From Bryobacteraceae bacterium (GTDB lineage: Bacteria > Acidobacteriota > Terriglobia > Bryobacterales > Bryobacteraceae), in NCBI GenBank assembly GCA_947458745.1, contig CANGYQ010000010.1, positions 100,997 to 164,996 on the forward strand: a stretch of 64,000 nt of DNA, read 5' to 3'. Under the pieces are notes generated by a model. The model saw nothing but the letters and a program-made list of their open reading frames with translations. It ran no database searches and had not been told where the DNA came from. Of the stretch, positions 1 through 8,516 are shown in pieces. Made by a program: the position numbers and the translations under genes. How positions within the stretch are numbered: position 1 is the first letter of the stretch; every line of letters begins with the position of its first letter.

Positions 1-1
1 C

Positions 2-250
2 AAAGCTGAACTGGAAGACTACGACGAAGATGAACTCGACGTCGGTGATGAGTTCACTTGCGACGAGTGCGGTGAGAATGTCCGCGTTGTCAGCCTGGGT
101 CCGCTGGAACTCGAGTCGGCCGAAGAGGACGACGACGAGGACGACGAGGACGACGAGGACGACGACGACGATGATGAGGACGACGAAGACGAGGACGACG
201 AGGACGAGGAGTTTGACGAGGATGGCGAAGGGGACGACGACCGTTACTGA
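2..250 (+). CDS. Acidic-tailed protein with CxxC motif, 5' truncated
   Basis: The reading frame is open from the first bases of the window to a TGA at 248-250, so the gene starts outside. The visible 82 residues hold one CxxC (CDECGEN, about residues 20-26 of the fragment), which looks like half of a zinc ribbon, followed from about residue 42 by a run made almost only of Asp and Glu, ending GDDDRY. The DNA of the tail is a GAC/GAG repeat. The zinc-ribbon reading is inference, because any second Cys pair would lie before the window. The function is not recognised. The next gene probably overlaps its 3' end by 29 nt, suggesting translational coupling. Confidence 0.65.
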   Translation, partial: KAELEDYDEDELDVGDEFTCDECGENVRVVSLGPLELESAEEDDDEDDEDDEDDDDDDEDDEDEDDEDEEFDEDGEGDDDRY

Positions 251-605
251 TCGTCGCCCGATGGGCCGTCTGGGCTGGGCCGTCCTGCTGCCAGGCTTGG
301 TGGCCTTGCTGCTGCTCGCCCGGCCGATGATGGGGGCGGAGGAGTACGCGTTGATCGCCGGTACTGTTTTCCGCGCTTCCGGCCACGCCTTCCCCGGCGT
401 AGAAGTGACGCTTCAGCCGGAACAAGGCAAGGTGCAAAAAACCCGGTCGTCACCCCGGGGAGAGTTTACATTCCGCGTGCCTCCGAAGGCTGGGCGGTAT
501 ACTGTCAGTGTGAAGGCGGCGGGTCACCGGAGCGAAAGCAAACCGGTCGAAGTTCAAGCCGATGAACGGGTGGACCTTTCCTTTCTGATGGAGTCTGAAA
601 AGTGA
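222..605 (+). CDS. Exported carboxypeptidase-regulatory-like domain protein
   Basis: A 127-residue protein with an N-terminal hydrophobic segment (WAVLLPGLVALLLLA) acting as signal peptide or anchor, then a single beta-sandwich of the carboxypeptidase-regulatory-like type (GTVFRASGHAFPGVEVTL ... GEFTFRVP ... YTVSVKAAGH). Such domains occur in acidobacterial envelope proteins and usually have a structural role. The start at 222 is preceded by GAGGAG at good spacing. A start at 261 would give a tighter signal peptide but has no clear ribosome site. The frame is open back to position 30, but that part is only the shadow of the GAC/GAG repeat of the upstream gene. Its stop overlaps the next start (GTGA). 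Confidence 0.75.
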   Translation: MAKGTTTVTDRRPMGRLGWAVLLPGLVALLLLARPMMGAEEYALIAGTVFRASGHAFPGVEVTLQPEQGKVQKTRSSPRGEFTFRVPPKAGRYTVSVKAAGHRSESKPVEVQADERVDLSFLMESEK

Positions 606-1045
606 ACATGAACCGGATTATTCTGGTGGGAATCCTAGGGGTCACTTGCTTGACGCAGGCCGGCTGGGCGCAAGCACCCCAGACGCCGCCCAATAGCACC
701 GCACCCCCATTGTTCAAGGGCGAACGCAAGGACACCGATCCCAATGGGCGCACCGTCGAAGGCACCGTCAAGAACGACGACGATGAGCCGGTAGAAGGGG
801 CGATCGTCAAGTTGAAGGACATGAAGTCGTTGAATGTCCGCAGCTTTATCACCAAGGCCGATGGCAAGTACAAGTTCTCCAGCCTGCGCAAGGATGTGGA
901 CTACGAACTGAAGGCGGATTTGCGCGGCTTGGTGGGCGCCCCCAAGATTCTGAGTATTTTTGATAGCCGCAAGCAGGCCATCATCAACCTGAAACTGGAG
1001 CCCCCCAGCAAGGACTCCGAGAAAAAAGACGCCGACAAGAAGTAG
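602..1045 (+). CDS. Exported carboxypeptidase-regulatory-like domain protein
   Basis: A 147-residue protein with a signal peptide (IILVGILGVTCLTQAGWAQA, cleavage probably after QA), a proline-rich linker and one carboxypeptidase-regulatory-like fold (VEGTVKNDDDEPVEGAIVKL ... DGKYKFSSLRKDVDYELKA). The C-terminus is lysine-rich (KDSEKKDADKK). GTG at 602 overlaps the upstream stop by 4 nt; ATG at 608 is an alternative. It is the second protein of this fold in tandem with the upstream gene, and both probably sit in the periplasm or on the outer envelope. The exact role is unknown. Confidence 0.75.
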   Translation: MNMNRIILVGILGVTCLTQAGWAQAPQTPPNSTAPPLFKGERKDTDPNGRTVEGTVKNDDDEPVEGAIVKLKDMKSLNVRSFITKADGKYKFSSLRKDVDYELKADLRGLVGAPKILSIFDSRKQAIINLKLEPPSKDSEKKDADKK

Positions 1046-1073
1046 CCTTGGCGTCCGGACCCGGGAGAACGCC

Positions 1074-1652
1074 GTGAATCGATTTCTTCTGCGCAGCGCC
1101 TTCGCGCTTCTGGCTGTGGAGGCTTCCGCCCAGGATTTCAAGATGGGTAGCATGGTCGCCGATTTCCCACTGCGATCGCTGACGGGCCAGCCAGTCAGCT
1201 ATGCTTCGCTCAAGGGGCAGGTGACGGTGGTCGCCTTCATTTCGGTGCAGTGCCCGATCTCCAACGACTACAACGAACGCATGGAGGCTCTCTACCGCGA
1301 CTATTCCGCCAAGGGCGTCAAGTTCGTTTTCGTCAACGCCAACGTCAGTGAGCCCGCGGCTGAGGTGGCCACGCATGCCAAGTCGGCGGGTTTCAGCTTT
1401 CCGGTTTACAAGGACGAGGGTAATGTCGCCGCCGACAAGTTTGGGGCCACCGTGACTCCTGAAACTTTCGTGATGAACCAGGCGGGCGTGGTGCTCTACC
1501 ATGGCGCCATCGACAATGCCCGCAATCCGGCCCGGGTGACGGCCAAAGGTCTGCACAATGCTTTGGAAGCGGTGTTAAACGGCAAGCCCGTTCCTCAAGC
1601 TGAGACGAAAGCCTTTGGCTGCACGATCAAGCGCGTGCGGAGGAGTTCCTGA
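1074..1652 (+). CDS. Exported redoxin/thioredoxin-fold protein
   Basis: A 192-residue thioredoxin-fold protein of the AhpC-TSA/redoxin type with an N-terminal signal peptide (FALLAVEASAQ). The active-site region reads VQCPISNDY, with Cys60 in a CxxS rather than CxxC arrangement, which fits a peroxiredoxin-like or one-Cys enzyme rather than a standard disulfide reductase. VTPETFVMNQAGVVLYHGAID is the cis-Pro loop and following strands, typical of acidobacterial redoxins. A second Cys lies near the C-terminus (FGCTIK). The start is GTG at 1074, 28 nt after the upstream stop. The stop overlaps the next gene by one base, so the two redox proteins are probably co-translated. Confidence 0.8.
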   Translation: MNRFLLRSAFALLAVEASAQDFKMGSMVADFPLRSLTGQPVSYASLKGQVTVVAFISVQCPISNDYNERMEALYRDYSAKGVKFVFVNANVSEPAAEVATHAKSAGFSFPVYKDEGNVAADKFGATVTPETFVMNQAGVVLYHGAIDNARNPARVTAKGLHNALEAVLNGKPVPQAETKAFGCTIKRVRRSS

Positions 1653-2137
1653 TGACGAGACGCAAGTCGATGGCCGCTCTGGCGGGCTTTGCTGCTGCTG
1701 GGCTGACGGCGCAGACCAAGAAGCTGCCGTTGATGAACGAGGCGGGCTACACGAAGCTGCTGGCCGGGGCCAAGGGTAAGGTGCTGCTGGTTAACTTTTG
1801 GGCTACCTGGTGCGTCCCGTGCCGCCAGGAGATGCCGGCGCTGGCGAAGCTGGAGGCGAAGCTGAAGGCCAAAGGCCTGCTGCTGGTCACAATCTCCGCC
1901 GACGAACCGGAAGACGATGCCACGGCCCAGGAGTTTCTCAAGAAGGCCGGCGTCACCGTACCTTCGTATTTGAAGCAGGCGGCCAACGACGAAAAGTTCA
2001 TCAGTTCCATTGAAGGCAAATGGTCCGGCGCATTGCCCGCGCTTTTCCTCTACGACAAGACTGGCAAGAAGGCCCAGAGCTTCATCGGCGAGACCGATTT
2101 GAAGGTGTTGGAAGCCGCCATCACGAAACTCCTTTAA
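1652..2137 (+). CDS. TlpA-like exported thioredoxin
   Basis: A 161-residue TlpA/ResA-family thiol-disulfide oxidoreductase. The N-terminus (TRRKSMAALAGFAAAGLTA) is a signal sequence, followed by a thioredoxin fold with active site WCVPC (Cys54 and Cys57) in VNFWATWCVPCRQEMPAL and the cis-Pro loop ALPALFLYD. Family members reduce periplasmic disulfides, for example in cytochrome c maturation. The start ATG at 1652 shares its A with the preceding TGA stop. With the upstream redoxin it forms a pair of exported redox proteins at the end of the operon. Confidence 0.85.
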   Translation: MTRRKSMAALAGFAAAGLTAQTKKLPLMNEAGYTKLLAGAKGKVLLVNFWATWCVPCRQEMPALAKLEAKLKAKGLLLVTISADEPEDDATAQEFLKKAGVTVPSYLKQAANDEKFISSIEGKWSGALPALFLYDKTGKKAQSFIGETDLKVLEAAITKLL

Positions 2138-2139
2138 CC

Positions 2140-3326
2140 AGGCGGCGGCCTGAGCGCTTCGTGGGTGCGCGGAATGCGGGCCGGATCATTGCCGTAGTAG
2201 GCCAGCACGGGCTTGTACGCATCAAAGTTGTTGATGACGGTTTTGCCGGTCCCGCCTTGTCCGATCTTCAGGATCACGGTCACTGGCAGACGGCCCAGTG
2301 GTATTTGTGACGTACACCAGAATCTGGGCCTCGCCTTAGTTGACGTCTGTGTAGGTCAACTTGCTTGTGGACGTGGAGGTCAAGCCAAACTTTTCACGTA
2401 AATCGCTCGCCTTGGCGATGACCTCTCGATCTGCCTCGGACAGTTTCTCTTTGCCGGAACTGCAGCTCTTTTCACGCGCGTGGTCCACTTGATCGAAGAG
2501 ATCTTCATACTTTTCGCGGAGTTCGGCTAGTTCCTTGCCGCTCTTGCCCTGCCGCAGTTGGTCGGCCTTCGCGCGCTTCTCACGCTCGTCTTCCGACAGT
2601 TCCTTAGAGGACCACTCTTCCAGCAAGGCTTCGATTCGTTCAGCCCGGCGCAGCAGTTCCAATTCCCCGCTGTCCAGCTTGCCCAGCGTGGCCGCATCCG
2701 GACCCGTCAACTCCAACCGCGTACGCGAGGAGGTCATCAGGTTAGCGTCAGGCAACCGCCCGGATGAGGTCAGATAGGCGTAATTGAACTGGTCGAAAAT
2801 ATTCTTGGCGTTGGCCGTGCCATCTCCAGGACCCCGTATGGTGATGGTGTTCTTGATGAATCCCAGGCCTCCTTGACGGCCCTCGGCGGGATTGACGAAG
2901 TTCCCGAACTTATCCAGCCCGATCCCCAGGATGCCGCCCGCCAGTCCGGCCACTCCGGTCCGCTGGGCGTAACCCAGTGAACCTCCATACGCACCACCCT
3001 TGGTGGGGGTCGTGGCACCATCAAACAGGACCAGGGCGATGCCATCAGCACCCGTCTCCCCAGATGGCCTAGCGGAACTGGATGTTCAGCCCATAGCCAA
3101 ACGGCACAGCGGTGTTGTTCAAGGCAAAGCCGACCTCGTTGTTCTGGGCTGAGGTGAGCCTCAGAAAACCACTTCCGGCCGCATCGAGACCCGTGGCGGC
3201 AGTAAGTTGCGCACTGTTGGTAAGCGTCCAGTCCGGCGCCTTGGTCCCCCGAAAATCTTCTTCAAGAAGAATACTGGCGGCAAATGAGATGAAGGGGAAG
3301 ACCGCCAGCAAGAAGATCGCTTTCAT
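2140..3326 (-). pseudogene. Broken L-type lectin-domain exported protein
   Basis: Read on the minus strand. 3326-3069 encodes a signal peptide (MKAIFLLAVFPFISFAAS) and the first strands of an L-type (legume-like) lectin, ending in a stop after GYGLNIQFR. The lectin continues in another frame from about 3050 (GADGIALVLFDG, then GGILGIGLDKFGNFVNP and NTITIRGPG), which matches the conserved bacterial L-type lectin core. The same frame runs on through a charged coiled-coil-like stretch to a TAA at 2336-2338. Beyond it, coding-like sequence continues to about 2140 (GEAQILVYVTNTTG, then VTVILKIGQGGTGKTVINN) with at least one more frameshift. At least two frameshifts and two stops indicate a decayed gene. 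The coiled-coil and tail may come from another gene. Confidence 0.6.
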
Positions 3327-3791
3327 GATGGCTAGTTAGGATGCACGCGGGCCGCCAGCCTGTAAGTCTCTTGAGAAGAGTTGTTTATCTCTCTGTTTGA
3401 CGCTGGGGGCTGTTCCCTTCCGCGCCAACTTCCACCATGGCCGTGGTGGGCCTTGTCCCGGGATGGAACAGCGGCCTGTCAAAGGCCCCCGGGCCGCCCC
3501 TGTCTGCGGTGGGCGGCAACCTTGTCGGTGCCCGGTTGCCAACGGCCACAACTCGAGCGTCGCTTGTGTCACCTCGAGCGGTGCTCGTTGGCCCGGGCGG
3601 CAACTGATGCTATCCTGATGGAGTGGTGGATCGTTCAGTTCCCTTCGGGCTGGACCGTCAGCCGGAGTTCGTTAGTCCATCGGATGGTGCGCGGCGCGGG
3701 CCTTTATCGATCACTCGCCTGTGTGGTGCGTTTTCCTGAGTTGTTGGACTGGTGGTGCCAAAGCTGGTGAAAAATGGTTGACCGCGTCTGC
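3327..3791. other. GC-rich spacer without a recognised gene
   Basis: This 465-base stretch between the lectin remnant and the tRNA holds no convincing coding frame. It contains several complementary segments, for example GGCAACC near 3515 facing GGTTGCC near 3533, and CGAGC-GGT-GCTCG near 3577, so a structured RNA is possible. I could not match it to RNase P RNA, tmRNA or SRP RNA landmarks. Confidence 0.35.
3588..3616 (+). promoter_or_regulatory. Possible sigma-70 promoter
   Basis: TTGGCC (3588-3593) and TATCCT (3611-3616) are separated by 17 bases. It lies about 175 bases upstream of tRNA-Ser and could drive it. The -35 match is only partial. Confidence 0.25.
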
Positions 3792-3885
<94 letters not shown>

Positions 3886-4018
3886 TTTCCCTCCAGCTGT
3901 TTTTCTTGCCTCATCCGGCTTATGTTCGCGCTCTTTGCCAGCGGTTTCCGCCGTTGCGCGCTGCGTGTGTATCCACCTGTGATGACGGGACAATAAAAGT
4001 GACAGACAATAATGAAGT

Positions 4019-4654
4019 ATGAGCGCTACGTCGGCCTCGCTGCCTGAACTGATTCCCTCGGAAGAGGAAGTACGGAGGATCCTGGAAGAAACGGGGGCCT
4101 TGCGGTACGGGCACTTCCGTTACCCTAACGGGCTCTATTCAAACCTCTACCTGCAGGTGGCGCACGCCATGCGGCACTACAAGACAGCCAAGCGCTTAAG
4201 TGTCGCCCTCAGCCGGAAGCTGCGTCAGAACAAGGAAATCCGGGCGATCATCCCGCAGTTGTCGGTGGTCTCACCGGCCACTGGCGGTTTGGCCATCGCC
4301 TACGGCATCGTCGAGGCCTTGGGTGCCAACCAGGTCTATTGGGCCGAAGAAGACATAGAGCATAAGCCGCAAAGGTTCCGGCAGTTCATCCACCCGGAGC
4401 CCGGCGAGAAGATTCTCATTGTCGACGACATCCTCCGTTCCGGCACCAAGATCCAGAAGATGCTGGGACTGCTGGAACAGTATCGGGCGCAAGTGATGGG
4501 CATCGCTGTGATGGTCTATCAGCCGACGCCACTGACGCCCAAGTTTGAGGGGCTGCCGCTCTACTACCTGGCCAAGCTGGATGCGATGTACTTCCAGAGC
4601 GAAGAGGAAGTGCAGTTGAAGGATGGCGAAGAAGTAGTCGAGCTTTGGCAGTAG
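4019..4654 (+). CDS. pyrE: Orotate phosphoribosyltransferase-like protein
   Basis: A 211-residue type I phosphoribosyltransferase. The PRPP-binding motif is at residues 131-145 (KILIVDDILRSGTKI). The N-terminal part with GALRYGHFRYPNGLYSN matches the substrate-binding start of orotate phosphoribosyltransferases (commonly TGHFxLxSGxHS), and SPATGGLAIAYGIVEALG matches the family's central block. It would convert orotate and PRPP to orotidine monophosphate in pyrimidine synthesis. It stands alone, downstream of tRNA-Ser and followed by a strong terminator. The gene symbol is probable, but a related purine-type transferase cannot be fully excluded without alignment. Confidence 0.8.
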   Translation: MSATSASLPELIPSEEEVRRILEETGALRYGHFRYPNGLYSNLYLQVAHAMRHYKTAKRLSVALSRKLRQNKEIRAIIPQLSVVSPATGGLAIAYGIVEALGANQVYWAEEDIEHKPQRFRQFIHPEPGEKILIVDDILRSGTKIQKMLGLLEQYRAQVMGIAVMVYQPTPLTPKFEGLPLYYLAKLDAMYFQSEEEVQLKDGEEVVELWQ

Positions 4655-4680
4655 CCGCTCACCGCAACTCTTAAAAAACC

Positions 4681-4711
4681 AAAGGGCTGCCCTGGAAGGC
4701 AGCCCTTTTTC
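4681..4711 (+). terminator. Rho-independent terminator after pyrE
   Basis: Stem AAAGGGCTGCC / GGCAGCCCTTT with a six-base loop, followed by a T run (4706-4710). Because the 5' arm starts with A residues it may also act on the convergent minus-strand gene ending at 4751. Confidence 0.85.
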
Positions 4712-4750
4712 ATGTTCGGTATGTCGCCCGGGGACTGAGCGGTGGATCGG

Positions 4751-5941
4751 CTAGGCGGCCTTCAGGATCTCCCGCAGCCGCTTGGCCACAATCTGCGCTT
4801 CGCCCGGCTCCAGCATCCAGACGCCAATCACCAGCTGTTCCTTGTTCGACGAAGGGTTCACTTCAATCGACGGCTCGCCTTCCTTCAGCTTCTTCACCAC
4901 GTCAGCTACCGAGATCTTCACCTTGCTTTGATCCCACTTGATGCGGGCGTGCGGCACGGCGTTGGCGATCTCAAACTGGATCTGCTCGGTGGAAACGGTG
5001 GGAATGCTGCCCACCGAATCACCAATCAGCTTGACGCGCTTTTCCCACTCTTTCCAGTCGGCGGCGTGGTCGCGCTTGAGGTAGCTCTCAATGGTCACCA
5101 TCATCGAGAGCAGCTCTTCCTTATTGACCTTCATGCCGCGGCCGATGGCGTCGGAGTTGGGCCAGCCGTTCAAGCGGGCGGCGGCGATCAGGTCCTTGGA
5201 GCCCAGCAGGATGCCGGCGGACTGCGGTCCGCGCATGCCCTTACCGCCAGAGAACGTCACCAGGTCGAAGCCCATCTTCACCCACTTGGTCAAGTTGCCC
5301 ACCGGCGGCACGTCGGCCGAGGCATCGTTGAACGTCGGGACCTTGTGCTTTTTGCCCAGCGCGACAAACTGTTCGTCCTTGATCTGGCCGACGTTGTTGT
5401 TGGCGTTGAAGAACAGCATCATCGCGGTGTTGGGGTTGACGGCGCGCTCCAGTTCGGCCACCGTTTCCACTTCCACCATCTTGATGCCGCAGTTGCGGAC
5501 GGCATGGTCGTAGCCGTAGCGGTGGCTCTTCTGCACGATCACTTCGGTCTTCATGCCGGTGATGTCGGGCAGCTGCTGCACCTTCTTGTTATCCAAGCCG
5601 GTCAGGCACGCCGCGGTGCCGACGGTGAGGGCGGCGGCCGCGCCGCTGGTGATCATGCAAGCTTCAGCGCCCAGCATCTCGGCGATCTTCTTGCCGCAGG
5701 CGTCGTGCAGTTCGTTCAGACGGACGAAGGTCTTCGAAGCATACTCGTAGGCCGCCACTACTTCCGGCAGCATCAGCGATGCGGTCAAGGTGGTGTAGGT
5801 GCCAGCGGCATTGATGAAGGGCTTGACGCCCAGCTCCTTGAAATAGTCACGGGTGGGAAGAGACTTGGCGGCACGGGCGGAAGCCGGAGCCAGGGCACCT
5901 ACCGCAGCGGCACCCTTCAAGAAGTTGCGTCGATTTGACAT
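4751..5941 (-). CDS. Tat-exported SelA-like PLP-dependent enzyme
   Basis: A 396-residue fold-type I PLP enzyme of the SelA (L-seryl-tRNA selenium transferase)-like family. A twin-arginine signal (SNRRNFLKGAAAVGAL) precedes the enzyme. The PLP lysine is most likely Lys234 in TFSGGKGMRGPQSAG, and the pyridine-N-binding Asp is in FNDASAD (Asp207). Exported homologues are common in Acidobacteriota and Planctomycetes and are unlikely to act on tRNA; relatives include enzymes of amino-sugar or D-amino-acid metabolism. The start is ATG 5941; an in-frame TTG two codons upstream is less likely. It lies 55 nt downstream of the VWA operon on the same strand and could be read through from it. The substrate is unknown. 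Confidence 0.8.
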   Translation of the reverse strand: MSNRRNFLKGAAAVGALAPASARAAKSLPTRDYFKELGVKPFINAAGTYTTLTASLMLPEVVAAYEYASKTFVRLNELHDACGKKIAEMLGAEACMITSGAAAALTVGTAACLTGLDNKKVQQLPDITGMKTEVIVQKSHRYGYDHAVRNCGIKMVEVETVAELERAVNPNTAMMLFFNANNNVGQIKDEQFVALGKKHKVPTFNDASADVPPVGNLTKWVKMGFDLVTFSGGKGMRGPQSAGILLGSKDLIAAARLNGWPNSDAIGRGMKVNKEELLSMMVTIESYLKRDHAADWKEWEKRVKLIGDSVGSIPTVSTEQIQFEIANAVPHARIKWDQSKVKISVADVVKKLKEGEPSIEVNPSSNKEQLVIGVWMLEPGEAQIVAKRLREILKAA

Positions 5942-5996
5942 GAACAAAGAATATCAATCTTTCCTGTGCTGGTGGCCGGGCGGAACAGCGGAGGGC

Positions 5997-8516
5997 CTAG
6001 GTCTGCTGGCCCCAGGGTAGGCCGGACCACTTGCGGAGGATCAATTCCACCACATTGAACAGAATCGCGGCGATGATCAGCCCCGGCCAGAGCTGCAGCG
6101 TACTCAACACACTGCGGCCACCGGAGTTGAAGACTGTGCCGGGCTCCGGGTTGAAGCGGCCGCCGGTGTAGCTGGCGATCTGCTTCAGCAGCGCTTCATT
6201 GGCGCCGTACTCGGTGAGCTCCCGTTCTTCGCGGTAGAAGCCCGTTTCCGGAAAGGCGGCGGTTTCCACCAGCGGACGGATGCGGAATAATCCTTGCCGG
6301 GCGTCAATGTGGACCCGGCCCCGATAGGCGCCGGCGGCCACTTTCTGCACGGGTACAGGCTGCTGGAACCCGCCGGGCCCGAAGGCGTATATGCCGGGAA
6401 TGGCCGTGGGTTCAGGAACGTGCCGGCCCAGGCGATAATCCACCACCAGATCGCGGGTAGCGGGGTCATACTGGACGGCCACTTCGCCCGCGCCGGCGTG
6501 CGGCAGCAGGTCGCGCAGGATGTTCGCCCAGAAGCGGTCAAACCCCGGCCAGCCCACCCACGCTTCCGCCCAACGCGCTTTCGCATCAGAGGTGAAGATG
6601 GCCGAGCGGCCCAGTCCAAACTGCCAGCGGACCAGCAGCGGATCTTTCTGTTCCGGCTGCTGCCCGGGGACGTTCAAGATGGTTTCGGCGGTAGGCTTGG
6701 AGGCGAACTTCACATAGCCGCGCAGCGCGGGCGCTTTGGCCAGATCGACGCCATCGAGAATCTCCACCTGCTTGGCGATCAGCGGTGTGATCGCTTTCTC
6801 AATCGCGGTGGAGCCGGTGTGCTCCATCACGTCGCGCAGCAGGATCTGTTCCAGGCCCGACGGGTCGTTCAGGAAGTACGGCTTGCCTTTCGACAGCGTG
6901 GCAATGCGCTCCAGATAGGCGCGGTTGACGTCCTGGCCCAGGCCTACGGTGGAGATCGTGATTTTCTGTTGCTGCGCCTCGCGCGCCACCGAGATCGAGT
7001 CGCCTTCTTCGGAGATACCGTCGGTCAGCAACACGATGTGCTTGAAGGTCGCCTTGGCCGGAACGGCCTTGCGGAAGGCTTCGCTCAGTGCCGGGGCGAT
7101 CTGGGTGCCGCCGTCCGGCGTAATGCCCGCCACCAGGCGCTTGATCAGCGTGCGGTCTTCCGCCTTGCGGATCGGGACGGCCCACTGGAAGCTGTTGTCG
7201 AAGATCAGTACGCCTACCAGGTCCACCGGGCGCAGATTCTCGATCACGCCGATGGCGGCCAGGCGCGCCAGTTCCATCTTGCGGCCTTCCATCGACGATG
7301 ACTTGTCGATGATCAGCACCACGCAAGTGCCTTCTGGCGTCTTAGGCGGGGCCAGTTTGGCGGGCAGCGCACGCTCCAGCGGATCTTCCGGCGTGCCGGG
7401 CTTCTTTTCGACGTAGACGTTGCGTTCGCCGCCGATCACCACCATGCCGCCGCCCTGCTTGACGTAGTTCTCCACCGCCTGCTTGGTGACGGGTTGCATG
7501 GCTTCCAGGTCCTGGTTGTTCAGCACCAGCATCTGCGTGTTGGCCAGCATCGCCTCATTGAACTGAGCAGACTTGGTGACGTCGAACTGGCCGGCCTCAA
7601 TGGTCCGCATCAAGTGGACGTCAGTGCCTTCCGGGTCCTGCGAAACATACAGCAGCTTGGGCCGGCGCAGCGTGATGGCGCGGGCAAACTCCACCTCGCC
7701 CAGATCACCGGCGCGCAGCTTGCCGCCCATCATGATCGCTCCGGCGACGGACATGGCCGCTTGCGCGCGCACGAAGTTCTCACCGGCTTCCAGCGACACA
7801 TTCGATGTTGCCAGGCGCTGCCCTTCCGCCGTGATTTCGAGTTCGCCCGTGGCCTTGCGCGGGCTCATCACGCGCAGCTCAATCGCAAAGCGCTCACCCG
7901 CAAACGCAATAGCGGGTATGTTGACAGCTTCCAGGCGCAACGACGGGCGCGTCCGGCCGCTGAGCGGGTAGACGTCCACCGGGATGCCCAATTCCTTGGC
8001 CTGCCACGCCGCGCGCGTCACGCTGCCTTGATTCTCGTGGCCATCCGACATCAGCACAATGCGCGGAATCATCGATTCCGGCAGCGTGGCGCTGGCCTCG
8101 CGGATGGCTGATTCCAGATCCGTGCCTTGGCCCTGTTCGCCCGCCGTGTACTGGAGCTTCCATGTGCCTGGGCGTTCGGCATTGACCGCCGGGCGCGTGG
8201 CGCGCGCAAACGGCACGATGCGCATCCAGTGGCGGCCCCGGGCACTTTCCAGCTTGTCGGCGATCTCGGAGGCCTTCTTCAGATCCGCGGCGGAGACGCT
8301 GGCCGAAGTGTCCACCAGCACCGCCACGGCGGATTTGGTTTCCGAAACACTCATCCGGGGTTCCGATAGCGCCAGCACGATGGCCATCAGCGAAAGTGCC
8401 TTCAGCGCCAAGCCAATCGTCTGCTTGGCATCAAGCGCCGTGCGCCGCCACGTCCACCAGCCCCACGCCAGCGGGACCAAAGACAGCAGTAACAGCCAGG
8501 GGCGTTCAAAGGTCAT
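5997..8516 (-). CDS. Membrane VWA / glutamine-amidotransferase-like protein
   Basis: An 839-residue protein. Two N-terminal membrane segments (about residues 7-22 and 35-51) lead into a first VWA-like domain with MIDAS DTSAS at residues 69-73. A GATase-like segment follows (LLYVSQDPEGTDVHLMRTIE to GGGMVVIGGERN, about 300-385), then a second VWA domain with a full MIDAS DKSSS at 404-408, a beta-rich region and a C-terminal membrane segment (LWPGLIIAAILFNVVELIL). VWA domains bind metal-dependent protein ligands, and in MoxR operons they probably help assemble or activate envelope complexes. ATG at 8516 overlaps the upstream stop by 4 nt. The frame is open further upstream, but that part is antisense to nothing useful and lies inside the previous gene. 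Confidence 0.85.
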   Translation of the reverse strand: MTFERPWLLLLSLVPLAWGWWTWRRTALDAKQTIGLALKALSLMAIVLALSEPRMSVSETKSAVAVLVDTSASVSAADLKKASEIADKLESARGRHWMRIVPFARATRPAVNAERPGTWKLQYTAGEQGQGTDLESAIREASATLPESMIPRIVLMSDGHENQGSVTRAAWQAKELGIPVDVYPLSGRTRPSLRLEAVNIPAIAFAGERFAIELRVMSPRKATGELEITAEGQRLATSNVSLEAGENFVRAQAAMSVAGAIMMGGKLRAGDLGEVEFARAITLRRPKLLYVSQDPEGTDVHLMRTIEAGQFDVTKSAQFNEAMLANTQMLVLNNQDLEAMQPVTKQAVENYVKQGGGMVVIGGERNVYVEKKPGTPEDPLERALPAKLAPPKTPEGTCVVLIIDKSSSMEGRKMELARLAAIGVIENLRPVDLVGVLIFDNSFQWAVPIRKAEDRTLIKRLVAGITPDGGTQIAPALSEAFRKAVPAKATFKHIVLLTDGISEEGDSISVAREAQQQKITISTVGLGQDVNRAYLERIATLSKGKPYFLNDPSGLEQILLRDVMEHTGSTAIEKAITPLIAKQVEILDGVDLAKAPALRGYVKFASKPTAETILNVPGQQPEQKDPLLVRWQFGLGRSAIFTSDAKARWAEAWVGWPGFDRFWANILRDLLPHAGAGEVAVQYDPATRDLVVDYRLGRHVPEPTAIPGIYAFGPGGFQQPVPVQKVAAGAYRGRVHIDARQGLFRIRPLVETAAFPETGFYREERELTEYGANEALLKQIASYTGGRFNPEPGTVFNSGGRSVLSTLQLWPGLIIAAILFNVVELILRKWSGLPWGQQT

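Noticed and set aside
120..220. Possible tandem repeat or phase-variable tract
   Set aside because: The GAC/GAG repeat is explained by the Asp/Glu-rich tail; units are irregular.
30..221. Long Thr/Arg-rich open frame extending the second gene upstream
   Set aside because: It is the out-of-frame shadow of the GAC/GAG repeat coding for the acidic tail of the first gene.
4742..5938. A 398-codon open frame on the plus strand opposite the SelA-like gene
   Set aside because: His- and Leu-rich shadow of a high-GC gene with no recognisable domain; the minus-strand gene has clear motifs.
6294..8111. Long plus-strand open frames opposite the VWA gene
   Set aside because: Antisense shadows caused by GC-rich codon use; no domain or ribosome site.
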